Origin: Halorientalis regularis
GTDB taxonomy: Archaea > Halobacteriota > Halobacteria > Halobacteriales > Haloarculaceae
Assembly (NCBI RefSeq): GCF_023698535.1
Contig: NZ_JALJCL010000002.1
Location: 186,001-250,000, forward strand
Length of the DNA: 64,000 nucleotides
Reading direction: 5' to 3'
Shown here one piece after another: positions 1-8,270 of this stretch. The position numbers were made by a program, and so were the translations under genes. How positions within the stretch are numbered: the stretch's first letter is position 1; every line of letters starts with the position of its first letter. The notes beneath the pieces are model-generated. The model was not told where the DNA came from. It worked only from the letters and a program-made list of their open reading frames with translations, and searched no databases.

Positions 1-2
1 AC

Positions 3-278
3 GAGAAACTCGCCGCCATCCACGGCTACGACCGGTCGGAGATGATCGGCATGTCACCGCTGACGGTCGTCGCCGAGTCCGACCGCGACCGCGTCCGCCG
101 GAACCTCCAGGTGCGACTGGCCGGCGGCCGCGAGGAACTGAACTACCGGATCGTCGGGAAGCACCGCGACGGCTCGACGCTCGACCTGGAACTCCACGGC
201 GGCCGGATCGAGTACGAGGGTGGCCCCGCGGTGATGGGTGTCGTCGTGAACTGGTCGGAGCGGGACGGCGAGGTGTGA
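3..278 (+). CDS. PAS domain protein, C-terminal fragment (truncated by window edge)
   Basis: The reading frame is open from the first bases and stops at 276-278, so the start lies outside the window. The 91 visible residues look like the second half of a PAS domain and its PAC strand region: a 'GYDRSEMIGM' helix, then 'HRDGSTLDLELHGG' and 'PAVMGVVVNWSERD'. Haloarchaeal PAS domains usually belong to sensor kinases or bacterio-opsin activator-type regulators. This protein ends right after the PAC strands, so any kinase part would have to be N-terminal or absent. The output function cannot be judged from the fragment. Confidence 0.75.
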   Translation, partial: EKLAAIHGYDRSEMIGMSPLTVVAESDRDRVRRNLQVRLAGGREELNYRIVGKHRDGSTLDLELHGGRIEYEGGPAVMGVVVNWSERDGEV

Positions 279-285
279 CCGCCGG

Positions 286-1383
286 TCACCGATCGGTCGC
301 GCGGGCAAGCCCCTGCCGGGCGGCCCGTTCGACCGTCGCGGGATCGAGGTCCGTCTCCGCCCAGGCGGGGAGTCGCGTGTCCGCCGCTGGCGGGGCGACG
401 GCCTCGGCGTACGTGGCGACCTGCTCGCGCTCGCCGGCGGCGTCGAACGCGAACCCGTTGAACGCCGCGTCGGTTTCGTACTGTGCGACGAGGTCGTCCG
501 CGACCGCCCGGTAGCGCTCGCGCAGCCGGTCGTAGTCGGGATCGACGCCCGCGTCCTCGACGGCGTGGAACAGTGCGGTGGCGACCTCGCGACACATGTC
601 GCCCAGGCCCTGCGGGCCGCCGACCGCGCGGTGGTCGTGTTCGTGCCGTCCGAGGTCGACCTGTGCGGTGCCGGAGAAGCCGGCGACGTCGAAGGCGTCA
701 CCGAGCGTCCCGACTTCCAGCCCCCAGCCCCGCTGGGCGCGCAGTTGGCGAACCAGGTCGCTCGTGGCCGCGAACTCGCCGGCCAGCGCGTAGCGGAAAC
801 TCGCCAGGTAATCCACGATGGGCGCGTCGTCGTCCGCGGCGAGGGCCCGGACCAGCGGCGTGTAGAACAGTCGAAAGAGCCGGCCGTACAGCCGGTCGTT
901 CTCGACGCGGGCGTAGTAGCCCTTCGAGAAGTCGTAGCCACGGGCGAGCGGAAAGAGGAGGCGCGGGACGTGGGCCCGCGAGTAGGTCGTCGCGTCGGCG
1001 TCGTGGACCGCGACGTACTCTTCCTGTGTGGCGAGTCCCAGCGCCAGCCACACGTCCCGCCCCTTCCCGGCGGGACCGTTCAGCCCATGCTCGCCGAGGG
1101 TATCCTGGACCTCCGGGGCGTTGCACCACAGCACGTCGGGGCCGAGTTCGAAGGAGTCGAGCCAGCGGGCGACGGTGTCGACACGCTCCTCGCTGGCCCG
1201 GAGCGCGACGATTACGCGGGCGGGGTCGACCCGATCCAGCGTCGTCAACACTCGCTCGGCCGCGAGGCTGGCGTGTTCCCGCTCGGTCAGGGGGACGACG
1301 ACCGCGGCGCTCTCGGTCGGAGCCTCCGGAACGCGGTCGGCGAACGCGTGGAGCGTCGCCACCCGCTCCTGGACGTATTCCAT
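286..1383 (-). CDS. GpgS-like glycosyltransferase (GT81/GT2 type)
   Basis: A 365-residue GT-A fold glycosyltransferase. It carries a 'HDAD' metal/nucleotide-sugar motif at about residues 127-130, an upstream conserved GPAGKG segment near 103-108, and 'YDFSKGYYARV' after the DAD. That arrangement is typical of glucosyl-3-phosphoglycerate synthases, which join NDP-glucose and 3-phosphoglycerate. Overall similarity to archaeal GpgS is by recognition, not alignment. I chose the ATG at 1383 (MEYVQERVATL) because family members begin this way. The frame stays open to 1485, but those extra residues look like non-coding sequence. No GpgP phosphatase is nearby, so a role in glucosylglycerate synthesis is inference. 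It is convergent with the upstream PAS gene. Confidence 0.75.
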   Translation of the reverse strand: MEYVQERVATLHAFADRVPEAPTESAAVVVPLTEREHASLAAERVLTTLDRVDPARVIVALRASEERVDTVARWLDSFELGPDVLWCNAPEVQDTLGEHGLNGPAGKGRDVWLALGLATQEEYVAVHDADATTYSRAHVPRLLFPLARGYDFSKGYYARVENDRLYGRLFRLFYTPLVRALAADDDAPIVDYLASFRYALAGEFAATSDLVRQLRAQRGWGLEVGTLGDAFDVAGFSGTAQVDLGRHEHDHRAVGGPQGLGDMCREVATALFHAVEDAGVDPDYDRLRERYRAVADDLVAQYETDAAFNGFAFDAAGEREQVATYAEAVAPPAADTRLPAWAETDLDPATVERAARQGLARATDR

Positions 1384-1527
1384 CGACGCGTCGTACGGAC
1401 TGGCCCCGAAAAAACCCGCCGTTCTCGGCCGTGTGTCGCTTGCCCGATCGGCCCCAGGACGCGCCGTCGAACGCGCGTCCGACACGTCGGCGCGGGCTTT
1501 TTAACGAGCCCACGAGTATGGCCGGCT

Positions 1528-1698
1528 ATGGAATCCGTCCGCAAGGGACTACGCTCGGGCGACATCGAGAAAGACACTTACGAGCGACTCACCTGTGCGG
1601 CGTGTGGGGAGCAACTCGGAACCGAAAACGACCCCGACGAACTCAACACGATCAGGTTCTGTCCGAGCTGTGACCGCGAGTGGAAGAAAGTCGGCTAG
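1528..1698 (+). CDS. HVO_0758 family zinc finger micro-protein
   Basis: A 56-residue protein beginning MESVRKGLRSGD, with two Cys-x2-Cys knuckles (CAAC near residue 23 and CPSC near 45) forming one zinc ribbon. The 'RKGLRSGDIEKDTYERLTC' opening is the hallmark of the haloarchaeal HVO_0758 family, a zinc-finger micro-protein described in Haloferax volcanii. Its molecular partner is unknown to me. A T-rich box A candidate (CTTTTTAACG, about 1497-1506) sits about 25 nt before the ATG, so transcription is probably leaderless. Its stop codon abuts the stop of the convergent aldo/keto reductase gene. Confidence 0.85.
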   Translation: MESVRKGLRSGDIEKDTYERLTCAACGEQLGTENDPDELNTIRFCPSCDREWKKVG

Positions 1699-2787
1699 TC
1701 ACTCGAAGACGGCGTCGAACGCGCTCGCGCCCAGCGGTTCGAACGTGCCCGCCGCGACGTTCTCCGCGACGTGGTCGGGCGAGCCCATCCCGACCAGCGA
1801 ACTCGTCACACCGGGAGCGCTCCGCGCGAAGTTGATCGCCCGCTGGGCCCGCGTCTCGCCGTCCAGTTTCGCTTCGACCGAGCCGGGCATCTCCGTGGCC
1901 AGCCGCCCCTGCATGATCGACGCGCTCGTGAACACGTCCAGCCCCGCCTCGTTCGCGAACCACAGCGCCGACTGTGGCCCCTCCGCACCGTCGTGTGATT
2001 CGACCGTGAACGCGTCGGCCATGAACACGTTGAACGGCAACTGGATCGCCCGAAGGTGAGTGGCATCGGTGCCCGCTCGATCCGACGCCGCCCGGGCACA
2101 CGAGACGATCTCCGGGAGCGAGAGGTAGCTGTCCGCACCGTCGGCCACCCGGAACGACTCCCAGGAGGCCACGCCGTAGTGGCGCAGGTCTCCCTCGGCC
2201 GCCCGTTCTTCGAGTCGGGTGAACGTCTCTTCTAACTGCTCGTAGACCGCGTCCCGCGACTTCGATTCGAGTTGCGTCTCCGGATTGTGGACGTAGTACA
2301 GATCGACCGTATCGAGCCCCAGGTTCTCCAGCGACCGGTCCAGCTGTTCAGAAACGTAGTCGGGCGCGATGCAGTGTTGCCCGCGAACGAGGTCGTCGGG
2401 ATCGACCAGGCCGGTGCCGAGGTACTCCTCGCGGACGAACTGTCCCGGGTCGGCGGGCCGCTCGCCGTCGAAGGGGACGAACCCGCCCTTGGTCGCGACC
2501 AGGACGGCCTCGCGGTCCACGTCCGCGTCGGCGATGGCCTCGCCGACGACGCGTTCGGATCGCTGACACCGGTAGTTGATCGCCGTGTCGACCACGTTGA
2601 TGCCCGATTCGAGCGCTTCGACGATTGCCTCGCGGTAGTCCTCGTCGGCCGCGTCGGTCGGGTCGCCGAGGTACGTGCCGACGCCGACCGAGGAGACGAC
2701 GCAGTTCCCGAAAGAGCGGAAGTAGGTGCGGGCGAACCGCTCGTGGTGGCGGTCGCGGTAGTCCCAGGTTGCCTCGCGGGTAGCCAT
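1699..2787 (-). CDS. aldo/keto reductase
   Basis: A 362-residue cytosolic NAD(P)H-dependent oxidoreductase of the AKR TIM-barrel superfamily. The catalytic tetrad can be read directly: Asp67 and Tyr72 in 'VVDTAINY', Lys100 in 'VATKGG' and His167 in 'YYVHNP'. A C-terminal 'SSLVGM' segment fits the cofactor phosphate site. The physiological substrate is unknown. I used the ATG at 2787 (MATREATWDY). The frame continues upstream through hairpin element A to 2919, and another in-frame ATG lies exactly at the end of that element, so a longer N terminus is possible but would be proline/alanine-rich and unlike AKRs. The gene lies downstream of the DHH phosphoesterase on the same strand. Confidence 0.9.
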   Translation of the reverse strand: MATREATWDYRDRHHERFARTYFRSFGNCVVSSVGVGTYLGDPTDAADEDYREAIVEALESGINVVDTAINYRCQRSERVVGEAIADADVDREAVLVATKGGFVPFDGERPADPGQFVREEYLGTGLVDPDDLVRGQHCIAPDYVSEQLDRSLENLGLDTVDLYYVHNPETQLESKSRDAVYEQLEETFTRLEERAAEGDLRHYGVASWESFRVADGADSYLSLPEIVSCARAASDRAGTDATHLRAIQLPFNVFMADAFTVESHDGAEGPQSALWFANEAGLDVFTSASIMQGRLATEMPGSVEAKLDGETRAQRAINFARSAPGVTSSLVGMGSPDHVAENVAAGTFEPLGASAFDAVFE

Positions 2788-2848
2788 GCGCGTGGGTAGG
2801 GGCGCGGACTGTAAAGGCGGGGCGGTCGCGGGTGGTGCGACCAGCACC

Positions 2849-2975
2849 AGCATCCGGCGCGCGAAGCGCGCCGGTTCCCCGACCCCGAACGAAGTGAGGG
2901 GTCGGCAGTTTTGCCCCACGTTTTTGCGACCGAGTGGTGGCCGCAGGCCACCCGAGGGAGTAAAAAGTGGGTGGG
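2849..2975 (-). repeat. hairpin-rich intergenic element, copy A
   Basis: Read on the minus strand, this begins directly after the TAG of the DHH gene with CCACCCACTTTTTAC. A hairpin follows (GGTGGCC / 3-nt loop / GGCCACC), then the core GCAAAAACGTGGGGCAAAA (2909-2927), a GACCCC/GGGTC stem, and finally a GGCGCGC-TTC-GCGCGCC hairpin followed by GGATGCT. Copies B (7238-7470) and C (49419-49608) share the same start, core and terminal hairpin. It contains no plausible gene. The T-run after the stop codon could act as an archaeal terminator, and the stems could form in RNA. Function unknown. Confidence 0.7.
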
Positions 2976-4148
2976 CTAAATGTCCCCGCTCATCGCGTCG
3001 AACAGCCGATCCGTCAACTCGGGCATCGTGATGCCGGTCGAGGGGCCGAGTCCCTCCATGTGATCGAGCGAGATCTGGCCGCCGCCCATGCGGGCGTGGC
3101 CGCCGGCTTCGGCCATCGGGATGTCGTCGACGGCGGCCCGGAGCGTCTTGCCCATGTGGACGCGGTCGTCTCGCGAGCGGCCCGAGAGGTGGACGGTGCC
3201 GTCTTTCTCGCCGGCGACGACGACGGCCGTGACCCCCTCAAGCCGGAGGAGTTCGTCGGCGGCCTGTGGAATGGCGTCGGCGTTGTTCACCTCGCCGACG
3301 TTGGCGAACGCGAAGGCGTTGCGGACTTCGCGGTTGGTGATGGCCCTCGCTTTGACTTCCAGCACTTCGGCGTCGACCTCGGGGTTGGCGATGCGGTCGA
3401 GCATGTCCTCGTCGACACCCTCGTAGAGGTAGCCGGCGGCACTGAATTCGTCCGCCGAACAGCCCTTGGTGAGGTGTTTCGTGTCCGACTGGATGCCGTA
3501 GATGAGGCCGGTGGCGAGGTCCGTCGGGAGTTGTTCGGGGCCGGCCTCGTCGTCGGGGTCGATGGTGTCCCAGCCGAGCGTCTGGAAGTATTCCGCGCAG
3601 ATGGTGGCACAGGCACCGGTGTCGGTCCGAACGTCGGTGAACTCCGAGCCGGTGCCCTCGCCGGGGTGGTGGTCGACGACGGCGAAGGGGTCGACACTGT
3701 CCGCGCCGGAGAAGCCCCTCGGCGTGTTGTGATCGACGAGGACGACTTCCTTGGCGGTGAGTTCACTGGCGTCTTCGACGCGCTCGAACTCGAGGTCGAG
3801 GACGGTCTCGAAGGCGCGGTTTTCCTGATGGCGGATCTGACCGGTGTACTGCATCGTCGCGTCGGTGTCGGCGGATTCGGCGAGCGTCCGAACGGCCATG
3901 GCGCTGGCCATGGCGTCCGGGTCGGGGTTGGGGTGCATCAACACCGACACCTCGTCGCGGGCGGCCAAGAGTCGCTCGAGTTTCGCCCCCGTCGGTCGGC
4001 GGAAGCGGGCGACGAGCCAGGCGACGACGACGAGCGCGATCAGCGCAGCGACGGCCGCCGCCACGAGCGATGGGCCGTCCAGGGCGAACGCCGCGGTGGT
4101 ATCGACGGCTGCACCGAGCCCGACGCCACCCGCGGCTGCAAGTGGCAT
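2976..4148 (-). CDS. membrane-anchored DHH family phosphoesterase
   Basis: A 390-residue RecJ/NrnA-like phosphoesterase. An N-terminal transmembrane segment (about residues 27-49) is followed by a DHH domain with HPNPDPDA (72-79), DHNTP (139-143) and the family DHH triplet (159-161). The C-terminal DHHA1-type domain ends in 'GGHARMGGGQIS'. These ligands bind two metal ions in nanoRNases, pAp phosphatases and cyclic-dinucleotide phosphodiesterases; which substrate applies here cannot be told. The catalytic domain would face the cytoplasm. I chose the ATG at 4148; an in-frame ATG at 4190 adds 14 residues. A decayed relative of the same superfamily lies at 5641-6270. Confidence 0.87.
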   Translation of the reverse strand: MPLAAAGGVGLGAAVDTTAAFALDGPSLVAAAVAALIALVVVAWLVARFRRPTGAKLERLLAARDEVSVLMHPNPDPDAMASAMAVRTLAESADTDATMQYTGQIRHQENRAFETVLDLEFERVEDASELTAKEVVLVDHNTPRGFSGADSVDPFAVVDHHPGEGTGSEFTDVRTDTGACATICAEYFQTLGWDTIDPDDEAGPEQLPTDLATGLIYGIQSDTKHLTKGCSADEFSAAGYLYEGVDEDMLDRIANPEVDAEVLEVKARAITNREVRNAFAFANVGEVNNADAIPQAADELLRLEGVTAVVVAGEKDGTVHLSGRSRDDRVHMGKTLRAAVDDIPMAEAGGHARMGGGQISLDHMEGLGPSTGITMPELTDRLFDAMSGDI

Positions 4149-4247
4149 ACTCGCGTTGTGTCGCGCTGGATGAACATGAAGGTTCCCCATCGGTGCAATA
4201 CTCGGAAGGCGCCACCAGCGCGCACGTACCGGTTCTGTACGGCGGAA

Positions 4248-5144
4248 TTATCCGTAGTCGCCGCGCCGATACGCCTCGATTGCCGCCCGGTACCCCTCGC
4301 GGTAGGTCGGGAACGCGAAGTCGTAGCCCCACTCGCGGAGCCGGTCGTTCGAGCACCGCTTGCTCGTCTCGATCCGGCGGACCGCAGCGGCCGACAGCGA
4401 GTCGTCGGCTAGCCGCTCGGCTTTCGTCCGCTTGGGCGGCTCGGGGACGCCACACTCGGCGGCCAGCCAGTCCGCAAAGTCCCACTTCGGGGCCGGTTCG
4501 TCGTCCACAACGAGTACCACGTCGTCGCGGCCGCGGTCGGTCTCCAGCAGGTACCGCACCGCGCCCGCGGCGTCGTCGCGGTGGACCATGTTCAGGTACC
4601 CCTCCGTCACCGGTCCCTCGATGTATCGCTCCAGCCGGTAGCGGTCCGGGCCGTACAGGCCGGCAAAGCGGGCGACAGTGCCGTCGATGCCGTGCTCTCT
4701 GGCCACCTCGGTGGCGATCCGCTCGGCCTCGGCCAGCACTTCGGTCTTCTCGGTCGTCGGGTCGAGTGGCGTCGTCTCGTCCACCCAGTCGCCGTCGTGG
4801 TCGCCGTAGACGCCCGTGCTGGACGTGTAGACCAGTCGCTCCGGCGAGTGGTCGCGGGCAGCGAAGTGTTCGACTGCGGTCCGGAGGCCGTGGACGTAGA
4901 TCTCGCGGGCCGCCTCGGCGCCGCGACCCCCCGAACTGGCCGCGAACACCACCGCGTCGGCGTCGGGGACCTCCTCCAGGTCGTCGGGGTCGGTCACGTC
5001 GGCCTGAACGGCCTCGAACCCCGCGGCCTCGATGGCCTCGACGCCCGCCTCGGAGCGGCGGATACCGACGACCTCGTGATCGGCCGATAGCTGTCGCCCC
5101 AGTTCCAGCCCGACGTAGCCACAGCCCAGAATCGCGACGCGCAT
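4248..5144 (-). CDS. NAD-dependent epimerase/dehydratase family protein (extended SDR)
   Basis: A 298-residue Rossmann protein. The nucleotide-binding glycine motif GCGYVGLELG lies at residues 7-16, and the acidic residue expected after strand 2 is replaced by 'GIRR', which suggests NADP. The active-site region reads 'VYTSSTGVYGD'. The usual Tyr-x3-Lys is not obvious, as in other atypical SDRs related to YeeZ. The substrate is unknown. The true start is the ATG at 5144, two bases after the stop codon of the DUF5791 gene, so the two form a transcriptional unit. The longer open frame upstream is a shadow of DUF5791. Confidence 0.85.
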   Translation of the reverse strand: MRVAILGCGYVGLELGRQLSADHEVVGIRRSEAGVEAIEAAGFEAVQADVTDPDDLEEVPDADAVVFAASSGGRGAEAAREIYVHGLRTAVEHFAARDHSPERLVYTSSTGVYGDHDGDWVDETTPLDPTTEKTEVLAEAERIATEVAREHGIDGTVARFAGLYGPDRYRLERYIEGPVTEGYLNMVHRDDAAGAVRYLLETDRGRDDVVLVVDDEPAPKWDFADWLAAECGVPEPPKRTKAERLADDSLSAAAVRRIETSKRCSNDRLREWGYDFAFPTYREGYRAAIEAYRRGDYG

Positions 5145-5146
5145 GG

Positions 5147-5572
5147 TCACTTCTTGCTCTCGATGTACCCGTGGAGCAGCGCGTACTCGGCGATGGTCAT
5201 CGGGTAGCGCCCCTCGACTTTCTGCTGGATCTCCTTGGCTTCGAGTTGGCTGTCGATCCCCGACTGGATCGCCTCCACGTCGAGGACGGCAGTGCTCATC
5301 CCCATCATGAGGATGTCGCGGGCGTCGGCCACGAGGAAGTCCGCGTCGGGCCGGTCGGGGTCGGTCGCGAGGATCGCCGCCGCCTCTTCGAGGGTCAGGT
5401 CCGGCGACTCGTCGTCGACCAGCGCCGAGAGTCGTTCCTCGTCGATCCCGGTCTCGGCGGCGACGGTCTCGATACCCTGATCGTCGATTATGTCCGTCAG
5501 CACCGCCTCGTAGGCGGCCAGCAGATCCTCGGGGTCGCGGTCCCCGACTGCCTCGAACTCGTCTCTGAGCAT
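5147..5572 (-). CDS. DUF5791 family protein
   Basis: A 141-residue acidic haloarchaeal protein of unknown function. The pattern 'MLRDEFEAVGDRDPEDLLAAY', then 'TLEEAAAILA' and 'DILMMGMSTAVLDVEAI', and the ending 'YPMTIAEYALLHGYIE' match the family I know as DUF5791. It is all-helical in appearance, with no membrane segment and no catalytic motif. The start is the ATG at 5572; the preceding open codons lack a start and are proline-rich. It is the first gene of a two-gene unit with the SDR at 4248-5144. Confidence 0.8.
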   Translation of the reverse strand: MLRDEFEAVGDRDPEDLLAAYEAVLTDIIDDQGIETVAAETGIDEERLSALVDDESPDLTLEEAAAILATDPDRPDADFLVADARDILMMGMSTAVLDVEAIQSGIDSQLEAKEIQQKVEGRYPMTIAEYALLHGYIESKK

Positions 5573-5640
5573 GCACGCTGGTAGGGTATCGTCCCCTAAA
5601 TCAGTGTCAGTTCCCGCAGGCCGAGGCGGCCCGGACGATC

Positions 5641-6270
5641 TCACTCACCCGTCCTCGCCGTCCAGATGCATCGCGTCGAAAAAGCGATGCCGGACCCGGC
5701 GGGCGGCGAAGGGGCCCGGAGCGCGTCGGCGATGTCGACCCGAGAGTCGCTGGCCCGGGCGCTAAGCCGGACGGTCTCGTCGACCAGGCCGAACACCAGG
5801 ACCGTCGTGCTCCCCTCCGGATTCAGGAGGGAGTCGGCGGCCTGTGGGATCGCGCCGCTCTCGCTCGTCCGGCCGACGGTCGCCACGAGGCTCGATCCGC
5901 GGACGGTGCGACTCCGGATCGCCTCGCCGATGGCGTCGAACATGGCGGGGGCGAAGGCCGACCCGTACATCTCCTTGACCAGCGGCACGTCGGCCTGCCG
6001 GAACACGGTGAGAGCGGCCTGGTACTCCCCGGCGGTCGGATGTCGGACGTAGCCCAGGCGCTCGCGGTGGAGGATAGTCGATGTCGGAACGCTGTTGTTG
6101 ACGCCCGGGATCGGGTGGTCGAGGAAGGCGATGCAGTCGAACCCGTCGAGGTCCGTGTCGTCGAGGTGGGCCAGGTCGTCGATGCGCGAGGTCGCCGGCC
6201 GTGGAACGCTCGACTCCGACTCGCCGGCCTCCTCGTCTTGCTGTACGGGAGCTATAGTCTCGATCGGCGG
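5641..6270 (-). pseudogene. DHH family phosphoesterase, decayed remnant
   Basis: One open frame runs from after a TAA at 6271-6273 to a stop at 5641 with no ATG near its 5' end. It reads '...LDGFDCIAFLDHPIPGVNN' and then jumps to 'LGYVRHPTAGEYQAALTVFRQADVPLVKEMYGSAF', '...VATVGRTSES', '...QAADSLLNPEG' and 'VRLSARASDSRVDIADALR'. The order matches haloarchaeal DHH proteins, but the DHH metal motif between GVNN and LGYVRHP is missing. The final GGH segment is lost, and the family ending 'FFDAMHLDGEDG' now sits in the neighbouring frame (about 5649-5690). The N terminus is also absent. This indicates at least two internal deletions and one frameshift. Confidence 0.72.
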
Positions 6271-6481
6271 TTACAGGCCTAAAAGCGTCCTCGCAGGGGA
6301 GCTACCGGCCGGTTGCGACTGGCGGACCCGGAACGAGCAGCCACGGCGTTCGCCGACGTGGTCGCATGCTGATAGAATCGAACAAGACTTTATTGTACGA
6401 CGTGTTGCGTTACGTAGTGTGACGCCGGGCGGTGCCGACCAGCGGGACCGGTGCCGTCCGTGGCAGACGGGGTGAAACACC

Positions 6482-7237
6482 ATGAGTACGCAACAGGAGG
6501 GGACGGCAGCGGACGAACTGACCTACTACGAACTACACGAGTACTTCCCGACGACGGCGTGGCTGGAGACCTACGCCGAACGGCTCTGCGAGAGCGAGGC
6601 ACTCGACCGGGAGATGGACGGCTGGGGCACCGACTGGAACGGTGATTTCGTCTTCGAGATCCGCAACCTCCCCATCTTCGAGAACGCCGTCAACGACCTG
6701 CCAGAGGAACTCTGGCGCAACCTCGGCGACGCCATCCGACAGCTCCCCGACAGCACGCTCGAAGCCGTCATGCAGACCGCACCCGAACAGATCCAGGAGA
6801 ACGTCGAGGCCCGAACCGGGACCCTGCAGGAGCGTGCGTCCGCCGAACTGCTCGAGACACCGCTCAACGAGTCGCCGGAGAAAGTCTGGCCCGGCCTCCG
6901 GAACATCATGCCCGATGTGCTGGACTCGCTGGTCGACGAGCTCGACGAACACGTCACCGACGAGGGCCACGTCTTCGCCTGGCTCAACATGGTCGACGGT
7001 GACTGCCGCGAGACCGCGACCATGCAGTCCGTGGACGAACGCGAGCACCGCGTCCGCCTCACCGGCGAGTACGAGGACTGGAAACGCCTGCTCTCCGGCG
7101 AACTCGGCCTCCTCGACGCCGTGATGGGCGGGACGCTGAACGTGACCGCCGACATGAAAAACACATTGCAGTACATGGACGCCCAGCTGGTGATGGTCGA
7201 CGTGGCCGCGGAAACCGACAAGCGATTCCTCTTCTAG
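6482..7237 (+). CDS. SCP2 sterol-binding domain-containing protein
   Basis: A 251-residue acidic cytosolic protein. The pattern 'WNGDFVFEIRNLPIFENAVNDLPEELW' in the first third and 'LLSGELGLLDAVMGGTLNVTADMKNTLQYM' near the end match haloarchaeal proteins carrying an SCP2 lipid-binding fold. These domains bind hydrophobic ligands such as isoprenoid or acyl chains; the ligand here is unknown. A box A candidate (ACTTTATTGTA, 6387-6397) implies a leader of roughly 60-70 nt, which is unusual in this window. Hairpin element B begins immediately after the TAG. Confidence 0.75.
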   Translation: MSTQQEGTAADELTYYELHEYFPTTAWLETYAERLCESEALDREMDGWGTDWNGDFVFEIRNLPIFENAVNDLPEELWRNLGDAIRQLPDSTLEAVMQTAPEQIQENVEARTGTLQERASAELLETPLNESPEKVWPGLRNIMPDVLDSLVDELDEHVTDEGHVFAWLNMVDGDCRETATMQSVDEREHRVRLTGEYEDWKRLLSGELGLLDAVMGGTLNVTADMKNTLQYMDAQLVMVDVAAETDKRFLF

Positions 7238-7470
7238 TCCCCACTCTTTCCGTCAGTGGGTCGCCGTGGGCGACCCCCCTGCGCAAAAACTTGGCAAAAA
7301 AGCGCGAGTAGCGCGGAACGCAGTTCCGCGGACCGTTCGAGCGGGCGAAGTCGTCCGAAAGGCGGAGCCTTTCGAGATGACGAGAGACGCCACGGGCGTC
7401 TCTCGAACCACCCGCGAGAAGACGCCTCCGGCGCCCGCGAAGAACCGCGCGCCCGCGGCGCGCGGATGCT
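7238..7470 (+). repeat. hairpin-rich intergenic element, copy B
   Basis: It starts at the stop codon of the SCP2 gene with TCCCCACTCTTTCC. A GGGTCGCC-GTG-GGCGACCC hairpin and the core GCAAAAACTTGGCAAAAAA (7283-7301) follow. Then come GCGGAAC-GCA-GTTCCGC, GAAAGGC-GGA-GCCTTTC and GAGAGACGCC-ACG-GGCGTCTCTC hairpins, and a terminal CCGCGCGC/GCGCGCGG hairpin ending GGATGCT (7470). It is the longest of the three copies because it carries more triplet-loop hairpins. The remaining 7471-7717 holds no gene I can support; the region just before 7718 turns AT-rich and may carry the next gene's promoter. Confidence 0.7.
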
Positions 7471-7717
7471 CGCTGGAAGCAGACATTCCACAGTGGTTGC
7501 CGTCGGGAACCGGGGTGTTGCGGGACGGTTCGCGAGGTGGTTGGTTTCGGGACTATCGAAGGTGGACCGACTGCTCAGCGTTCGTGCGTATCGAACGGAC
7601 AGCCAACGTCGGAGGCGGTAATTGAAGGGAGACGTATATCCGATAAAACTTGTGTATGGTTGCTGGTTTGGAAGTGGGCTACTGGTTTTTAATCTTTTAC
7701 CGGTGAAATATGGGTTT

Positions 7718-8122
7718 ATGAACAGAGAAATACCGCGTATTGTACGTGAGGAACTGTGGCGAAGCATTGCGTGGTTCGGTCTGGCGCTTGTCGGTTGGCC
7801 GATCCTCGTCGACGAGCTTGCGTGGCTAGAACAGAATCTGTTCACCGTGTTTGGCCTGCCCGTGGTTACGTGTGCAGTGCTTACTGCTGGGATGATCGGT
7901 ATTCGAACTGTTTCGGGTGCGGAGTTACAATATCCGCTTAGTTCATCAGGCGTCTTGCTCTGGGGCGCCATACTTGGCGTTCTCACCGGGGTGTATCTGA
8001 TTGCAGTTGAGGGCTATAGTCCGTTGCTGGTAGTAACCGGTGAGGTTGCTGCCGCTGCTGCTACTGTTGCTTGGTACTGGTATGCAGGGGTATTCGATTC
8101 ATCGACCGAGCCAGCCGGCTGA
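7718..8122 (+). CDS. small four-helix membrane protein, unknown function
   Basis: A 134-residue hydrophobic protein with four predicted membrane spans: near residues 12-30, 39-60, 73-95 and 100-122. I do not recognise a family. The start is the ATG at 7718 (MNREIPRIVREELW); the frame is open further upstream to 7622, but that part is in AT-rich non-coding sequence. Its codons use noticeably more A and T than neighbouring genes, and it lies between hairpin element B and the formate/nitrite-type channel. This suggests a recently acquired or relaxed segment. Confidence 0.6.
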   Translation: MNREIPRIVREELWRSIAWFGLALVGWPILVDELAWLEQNLFTVFGLPVVTCAVLTAGMIGIRTVSGAELQYPLSSSGVLLWGAILGVLTGVYLIAVEGYSPLLVVTGEVAAAAATVAWYWYAGVFDSSTEPAG

Positions 8123-8270
8123 CCTCTCCGGTCTGTTGGTATCGACCGATTTGAGTCGACGATTCTCGATGTGAATTCGTGCAAGATACGCGCCCTGTGC
8201 GGAGCGGTCACAGGGATTTTACCCGTCGCCGTGAACAAGCGTCTGTGTCCCCTCGTGGACTGTCAAATCC

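Noticed and set aside
2967-4412. 481-codon plus-strand frame opposite the DHH gene
   Set aside because: Antisense shadow; it even crosses the intergenic gap, which real genes here do not do.
7256-7625. Two ~120-codon frames across hairpin element B
   Set aside because: They read through perfect hairpins, giving mirror-like basic sequence. Only the part after the terminal ATG could be real, and it has no recognisable features.
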